Source of the DNA: Bin80 sp965220935
GTDB taxonomy: Bacteria > Bacteroidota > Rhodothermia > Rhodothermales > Bin80
Assembly: GCA_965220935.1 (NCBI GenBank)
Contig: OZ244857.1
Location: 930,001 to 994,000, forward strand
DNA length: 64,000 bases
Direction: 5' to 3'
The notes beneath the pieces were generated by a model that was not told the DNA's origin, did not search any database, and saw only the letters and a list, made by a program, of their open reading frames with translations. How positions within the stretch are numbered: position 1 is the first letter of the stretch; every line of letters starts with the position of its first letter. The translations under genes and the position numbers were made by a program. Shown piece after piece: positions 58,883 to 64,000 of this stretch.

Positions 58883-61394
58883 CGCTACATAATTTACAAT
58901 GTTCCTAACTGATTGAATTTTCTGTAACAATCCAATCAGTTCGGTACAATTTGTTTGAAATGGCGGATCCTGTAACCAATTCCGAAAGAATTATCAGAGT
59001 TTTAAATCAATGACATTAGTGTACATCCCGTTATTGGAATCGCTCACATATGCAAGAGCGGGGGCAAACCGAATGGGTCATTTGTCCTCAGTTGCTGTAC
59101 ATCTCTCACATTCCGTTCCAATGGAAAAAATCATCTATTCACATGAGTAATCCAAATGTCAACAGTGCAGAAATATCGGCTCTCTCCGAAATAGAGAACT
59201 GGTTCAAGAGGAGACCGAAGTGGTTACAACTCGCGGCTAAGCGACTCCTTGAATCTGAAGAATTGGGGAATTCTGTAATTCATGAATTAGCTGATTTATG
59301 TCAGAAAGAAGTCAAGAGTGAGTTTCCCAAGATAGATTGTAGCATATCGTTAGAACTCTTTAAAGTTCAACATTCTAATGAAGCCCACTTACGCTCTATC
59401 AGTCAAATTTCTGGAATCAACAAATTGGCACCCCGTAATCCACTTGAATTTGGAGATAGCAATCTTGCAGTAGTTTACGGAAACAACGGTTCAGGTAAGT
59501 CTGGGTATGTTAGGCTTCTAAAACAAATTTGTGGGGCAAGGGATATCATCCGTGATGAGTTACTTGGAGATGTATTTTCTCATGAAGATATCCATCAAAA
59601 GGCGGTCATCTCCTATAGTATCGGAAACTCCATCCAAAAATATGAATGGAAGGGTGGGGGAGTATGTGATCACCTCACAAGTATTGAAATTTTTGATGAT
59701 TCGTATGGGGATGTATTTTTGGGAGATCATGGAGAAGTTTGTTACGAACCTCTCGTTTTATTATTCTTCAGTAGACTGATTGATCTATGTGATGCAGTTG
59801 CAACCAAACTTGCTGAAAATGAGAAATCACTTAGATCAAGAAGAATGCCCAGTAGTCCCATTGAATTATCTGATTCAGATCATATCAAATGGGTCAAGGA
59901 TCTTACTGCAAATACATCGCAAGATGAAGTTGAATTACATTGTTGTTTCTCGGAGGAAGATACGATTAACTTGCAAAATTTACGGAGAAGAATTCTTGAA
60001 GAATCTCCCGCAGATAAGGCAAACGAGCTTAGGAATAGAAAACGTTATGCCGAAGAAATAGTCAAGGATTTCGAAGGATACTTCATCAAACTCTCAGATG
60101 AGAAATGTCAAGAAGTTATCAACGCTAATCAGACATTAAAACATAAAAAAGATTTTGCAACTGCTGCAGCGGAAAAGGTTTTCAGTGGCACAAAAATTCA
60201 AGGAGTTGACAATCCTGTATGGATAGAGTTATGGAATGCTGCCAGAAAATACTCAGAAGAATTCGCATATGTTGGAAAGGAGTTCCCTAATGTACAAGAT
60301 AATGCGGTATGTGTCTTGTGCCATCAATCTTTGGATGAAGAAGCACGGGAAAGATTCATTTCGTTTGAATCCTATATCAAAGACACTGCTCAGCAACAGG
60401 TTGCAGCTGCTTCTGAAGTTGTGTTGAACCTATTAGAGTCATTACCAGATATTCCAAATATTGAGATGGTGAAACCCAAGCTATACACTATTGGTACTGA
60501 TCATCCTGACTTAATTCAATCAATTGGAGATACGGTCAGAAGCCTTCAAGATAGAAGATTTAGAGTTAAATCAGTTGATTCGATCGACAGATTGCCCAAG
60601 GCAGATCAATTCCCCAGCTGGTTTGAAGAGATTCGTAAGATATCAAGAAGTTTTGAAGAAAAAGCTGTTGAATATGATACGGATTCAGCGAATGATAACC
60701 GATCCGAATTGAAAGCAATGATTATAAATCTTGAATCAAAGAAATGGCTATATGAGAATAAACAAGCCATCAAGGATGAAATCTTACGGTTGCAAAAACT
60801 TGATCTAATTGAAAAGGCGAAAAGCAAAACCGATACCACTGCACTCTCAAGAAAAAAGGGACTTCTCTCAGAGAATCTCATAACGCGGGCGTTTATCCAA
60901 CGTTTTAATGATGAGCTCAATAATCTCAATGCTCACGAATAAAGGTTGAACTCGTGAAAAACAAAACCAGTAAAGGGAAGGTGATACATAATATTAGACT
61001 TGATGGAGCCGATGAAAATCTCGGCAAGGTTTTGAGCGAAGGTGAAAAACGAGTCGTTTCAATTGCAGCATTCCTTGCAGATGTTACTGGCAGAACCCAT
61101 CCGTCTTCACTTGTTTTTGATGACCCGATTTCATCTCTGGATTTGAATTACGAGGAAGCAGTCGTGCAACGTTTGTGCAATCTCGCATCCAATCAACAAA
61201 TAATCATTTTCACGCACCGCATTCCACTTCTAGTTATGCTTCAAGACTACGGAAAACAATCTGACATCAAGCCTGAAACCAGATGCATACGATCCAAGCC
61301 ATGGGGTGCAGGTGAATCTGACAAAACTCCAATGTTTGCACAGAAGCCAATTAAAGCACTCAATGATCTTATCAATGCTAAAATTCCAAAATTA

Positions 61395-62770
61395 GGGGCT
61401 TCCGTTTTTTAAGTGGGTAAAGCCTGAAAAGAAGTGTAAACGATAGGGCTTGAATGAGGTTTAGAAAGGATTGATATAGTATATTAGGAATTTACACCCA
61501 TCATTCTATCACCCTATTGGTATGGCCTTAAAAACCACAGATATCAACCACCTTATCGGCGTCAAATCCCCCTGGGTGGCATCGAGAATTGAACAAGACA
61601 CCTCCAAATCATGGGCGAAGATCCATGTCACGCTTCCAGACGATGCGAAGCTGCACTGTCCGCATTGTGACAAGGCGTGTCCTGGTTACGATCATCGTAA
61701 GCGTACATGGCGCCATACGAATATTTGCGCTACCGTACGAAGGTTGTGGCGAATGTACCACGGGTGAACTGCCCGGAGCATGGTGTCAGTACCATATCGG
61801 TACCTTGGGCAGATGCCCAAGTCCAATTCACCACCCAGTTTGAGGCGCGCGTGATTGACTGGTTACACGATGCAAGTACTATCGCGGCGGTGGCCAATCG
61901 TCTGGAGGTGAGTTGGACCATGATATCGCACATTGTGGATCGTGCTGTGAAGCGTGGTAACGCCCGCAAAGAGAAGGAGACGGTGGAGCATATCTGCGTA
62001 GATGAGATTGCTTCCAAGAAAGGGCACAACTATGTGACGATCGTGTCGGATCTGGTCAAGGGTAGGGTGCTCTATGTTGCTCCAGGGCGTACGATTGAGA
62101 GTTTAAAGTCCTATTATACGACATGTTCATTTGAACAACTCCAGACCCTCAAGAGCGTGAGTATGGGTATGTGGCCTGCGTATATTCGTGCAACACAAGC
62201 GTGTGTGCCAGGTGCTAAAAAAGATTGCGTTTGATCATTTTCATGTGACGAAATATATTCAGGGGGGACTCGATACCGTTCGTAAACAAGAGCATCGTGT
62301 CTTGAAGCGAGAAGGCATTCTGATCTGATTGGGACGAAGTATGACTGGCTCACCAACCGGAAGAATATGTCGGCAAAACAAAAGAAACGATTTGATCAAT
62401 TAAAGAACAGCACGTGCTTGGGCGATGAAAGAAATGAACTTGAAGCTGTGGAATTACACGAGTCGTACTTGGGCACTCAAAGGCTGGAAGCGATGGTTAG
62501 GATGGCTTGACAGAAGTCGGTTGGATCCCATGAGAAACGTCTCAAAGACGATAAAAAACATCTCTGTGGAATCATCAATGCCATTGTTCTCAGGGTGAGT
62601 AATGGACCCGCTGAGAGTATCAATAGTCGGATTAAAACGATCAAAGTTCGTGCACGAGGATTCCGAAATCACGAGCGGTTTGCAAATGCTATATACTTCT
62701 ATCTTGGCGGTCTGGATTTATATCCAGTAGGCTATCAATATCGCTCAACCCACTAAAAAAGTTGAAGAAC
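61395..62770 (+). mobile_element. ISL3-family insertion sequence, copy 2 (diverged)
   Basis: Imperfect inverted ends (GGGGCTTCCGTTTTTTAAG at left; GGTTCTTCAACTTTTTTAG read inward from the right) and an 8-base duplication CAAAATTA (61387-61394 and 62771-62778). The end positions could shift by one base. It is related to, but clearly diverged from, the ISL3 element at 21017-22394, and is in the opposite orientation. Confidence 0.88.
61522..62756 (+). pseudogene. ISL3-family transposase, multiply frameshifted
   Basis: Frames 61522-61767 and 61707-62234 give the N-terminal half (CPHCDKACPGYDHRKRTWRH, CPEHGVSTISVPWADAQVQF, CVDEIASKKGHNYVTIVSD, SVSMGMWPAYIRAT). The second catalytic Asp region reads SMGMW where the other copy has SMDMW. 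The rest (SRTWALKGWKRWLGWL, NGPAESINSRIKTIKVRARGF, LGGLDLYPVGYQYRSTH) is in further frames with losses near 62215, 62325 and 62400-62560. Not functional. Confidence 0.85.
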
Positions 62771-62785
62771 CAAAATTATTTCACA

Positions 62786-63585
62786 ATGATATCCTCATTC
62801 ATTGAAGATGTATCTCATAGCCAGAAGCGCCAAGTTTTTTCACGCATAGTGAAAATGAAAGATGGTGCTCATTTCGATAATTTTTTGACTGAAAATGTAG
62901 CTTCTCGTCTGTATGACGAGTCAGAGAACAAAGAATTAGAAGCTTTGTTGAGAAGCTTTGATAGCACCGATTTCATCCGAAAAAATCTCATAGATTCACT
63001 AACGAGCAACTCCCGAAAAAGTAAGAACACTTGGGAGGTCGGTGAAGCGATTTCAGAAGCATATCTAACAATGGAGTACAATATTGTTTGGCCTTGGAAT
63101 GTCACTCGTGATAAACGAAATGAAAAAGCGAGTCTTCCAGGGGCTGATCTTGTTGGATTTAAAGTTGGGACGAAAGTGTTGTTTTCGCGTTTGGAGAAGT
63201 AAAAACTTCAACTGACAGATCTACCCCTTCTAGAGTTGTGTATGGGAATGAGGGTTTAACTCAGCAACTACTAAATTTAGTTGAGAATCCCGCCATGTTA
63301 CACCAACTCATTAGATGGTTGTTTTCTCGTTGCAAAACAAATACTCTCAGGAAGTATTATGTGAGTGCATTAAAATTATTCAGCGATTCAATGGATAAGG
63401 CTTATTTATTGTATGGCATTTTAGTACGAGATACTCAGTATGACGAAAAGGACTTAATCTCAACGTCTCAAAAACTTGGATATAGAATTGATTCTCCAAC
63501 CACTTGCCATCTGGTTGCAATTTATCTCCCTTGTACCATTAGTGACTTGCATCATCGTGTAATTGGTATAGATAATGACCCGTGA
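62786..63585 (+). pseudogene. PD-(D/E)XK nuclease (HamA/DUF1837-like), one frameshift
   Basis: ATG at 62786, inside the last codons of the restored ATPase. MISSFIEDVSHSQKRQVFSRI leads to TWEVGEAISEAYLTMEYNIVWPWNVTRDKRNEKASLPGADLVGFKVG; after a single-base loss near 63175 the second frame reads VFAFGEVKTSTDRSTPSRVVYGNEGLTQQLLNLVENP to a stop at 63585. GADLVGF plus GEVK gives the D...E-x-K core of a restriction-type nuclease, resembling the HamA nuclease of Hachiman-type systems. The next gene starts within its last codons. Confidence 0.65.
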
Positions 63586-64000
63586 AATTCTAGACATGAT
63601 AGACGGCTCTCGTCAACAAGCCCTTGAGCAGGCTCAGTCCATTCAGATTTCGAATGAACTTATAGCATTTCCTTTGGATGCAGATCATCAACTCATACAG
63701 AAAACTGCATTCTATCTTGAGATTTCAGTAATGAGCCTCATTGAGAATGGTCTACCCCAGGAGGATGAGAATAGAAGGGAGATGAGAATTGTCGCTCGCG
63801 ATGCTTTTCGATTACTCAGGGCTTTACCCAGGCATGATGATCCGTTACAGGATGGACTATTCTTACTGCGCACCTCTGCCTTAGCAGTTTTGGGTGACAA
63901 AGGAGTGGATGCTTCCCGTTGGCTTAGAGGAACTCATTGGCAAGAATTACCCATTGATTCAATGGACTGGATGGAACGTACTCGGGCAACTGTGGTGGAT
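63575..64000 (+). CDS. Probable defence helicase, N-terminal fragment
   Basis: An open frame from the ATG at 63575 (MTREILDMIDGSRQQALEQAQSIQ) to the window edge, 142 codons, overlapping the nuclease stop. The visible helical region (KTAFYLEISVMSLIENGLPQEDENRREMRIVARDAFRLLRALP, LLRTSALAVLGDKGVDASRWL) resembles the leader before the helicase core in DEAD/DEAH proteins of nuclease-helicase defence pairs. No helicase motif lies within the window, so the call depends on context. Confidence 0.45.
   Translation, partial: MTREILDMIDGSRQQALEQAQSIQISNELIAFPLDADHQLIQKTAFYLEISVMSLIENGLPQEDENRREMRIVARDAFRLLRALPRHDDPLQDGLFLLRTSALAVLGDKGVDASRWLRGTHWQELPIDSMDWMERTRATVVD

Larger units (their letters stand above)
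59143..62805 (+). pseudogene. Zinc-hook ABC/SMC-type ATPase (AAA_13-like), frameshifted and split by ISL3
   Basis: From the ATG at 59143 (MSNPNVNSAEISALSEIENWFKRRPKWLQLAAKRLL). Walker A VYGNNGSGKSGYVRLLKQ near residues 111-128, a Cys-x2-Cys zinc hook (AVCVLCHQSL) near 390-393 between coiled-coil segments, then after a frameshift at about 60938 (an A lost before ATAAAGG) the ABC signature LSEGEKRVVSIAAFLA, Walker B SLVFDDPISSLD and switch IIIFTHR. ISL3 copy 2 interrupts the last codons at 61394; removing it restores KIPKLFHNDILIH and a stop at 62805. Intact length about 755 residues. Related to RloC/AAA_13 ATPases; it precedes a nuclease gene that overlaps its end. Confidence 0.8.

Noticed and set aside
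58856..58930. 25-codon N-terminal extension of the giant HTH protein
   Set aside because: It reads through the TGTAACGTTACA palindrome and adds non-family sequence before the natural HTH start.
1..64000. rRNA or tRNA genes
   Set aside because: None recognised on either strand by eye; a tRNA scan would be needed to exclude a divergent one.

Overview
The window looks like a chromosome segment from a Bacteroidota-type bacterium, most likely the Rhodothermota/Balneolota side. The evidence is a complete bat (VWA/TPR) operon, a carboxypeptidase-regulatory-like TonB-dependent receptor, a PorV/PorQ-family protein, type IX secretion (T9SS) C-terminal sorting domains, a CcmE/CcmD pair, moderate-to-low GC and weak ribosome binding sites. 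This placement is inferred from gene content; no rRNA or tRNA gene was recognised.

Layout. 1-12 kb is mostly housekeeping: the 5' end of a YbaB-like gene, dnaX, a STAS-domain protein, a class III aminotransferase, a decayed DNA methyltransferase, then the seven-gene DUF58-batX-batA-batB-batC-batD-batE operon on the minus strand, without the usual moxR upstream. 12-16.4 kb holds a broken IS4-like transposase and a complete IS1634-type element (copy 1). 16.6-20.1 kb returns to chromosomal genes: YceI, PurQ, a rhomboid protease, a VanZ-like protein, and a ccmE-ccmD pair with no other ccm genes beside it. 20.8-41.2 kb is an accessory island of defence and toxin-antitoxin-type genes mixed with mobile elements: an unknown gene split by an ISL3 element; DUF6932 + XRE/ImmA-IrrE + beta-family operon with a convergent sce7726 gene; a truncated tnpB; IS1634 copy 2; a HicA-like toxin-antitoxin pair; a probable group II intron fragment; a Tn5/IS4-like transposase relic; an orphan AAA ATPase; and an sce7726-sce7725-RES operon. 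41.7-50.6 kb is an intact outer-membrane/T9SS operon ending in a clear intrinsic terminator.

50.8-64 kb is a second defence island. It has an intact reverse transcriptase-nitrilase fusion of the DRT type 1 (UG1) kind, a DUF2188 protein, a very large HTH-nuclease-like protein with a palindromic operator before its start, and a three-gene set (zinc-hook ABC-type ATPase, PD-(D/E)XK nuclease, probable helicase) whose first gene is split by a second ISL3 element.

How the parts relate. The two islands flank the outer-membrane operon and carry nearly all the broken genes. Most of the frameshifts there are single-base losses at short homopolymers, while the long genes (dnaX, bat operon, TonB receptor, DRT1, the 1360-residue HTH protein) are intact. 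The most notable content is the intact DRT1 system, the two different sce7726-centred modules, the HTH-regulated giant protein, and the ATPase-nuclease-helicase module.
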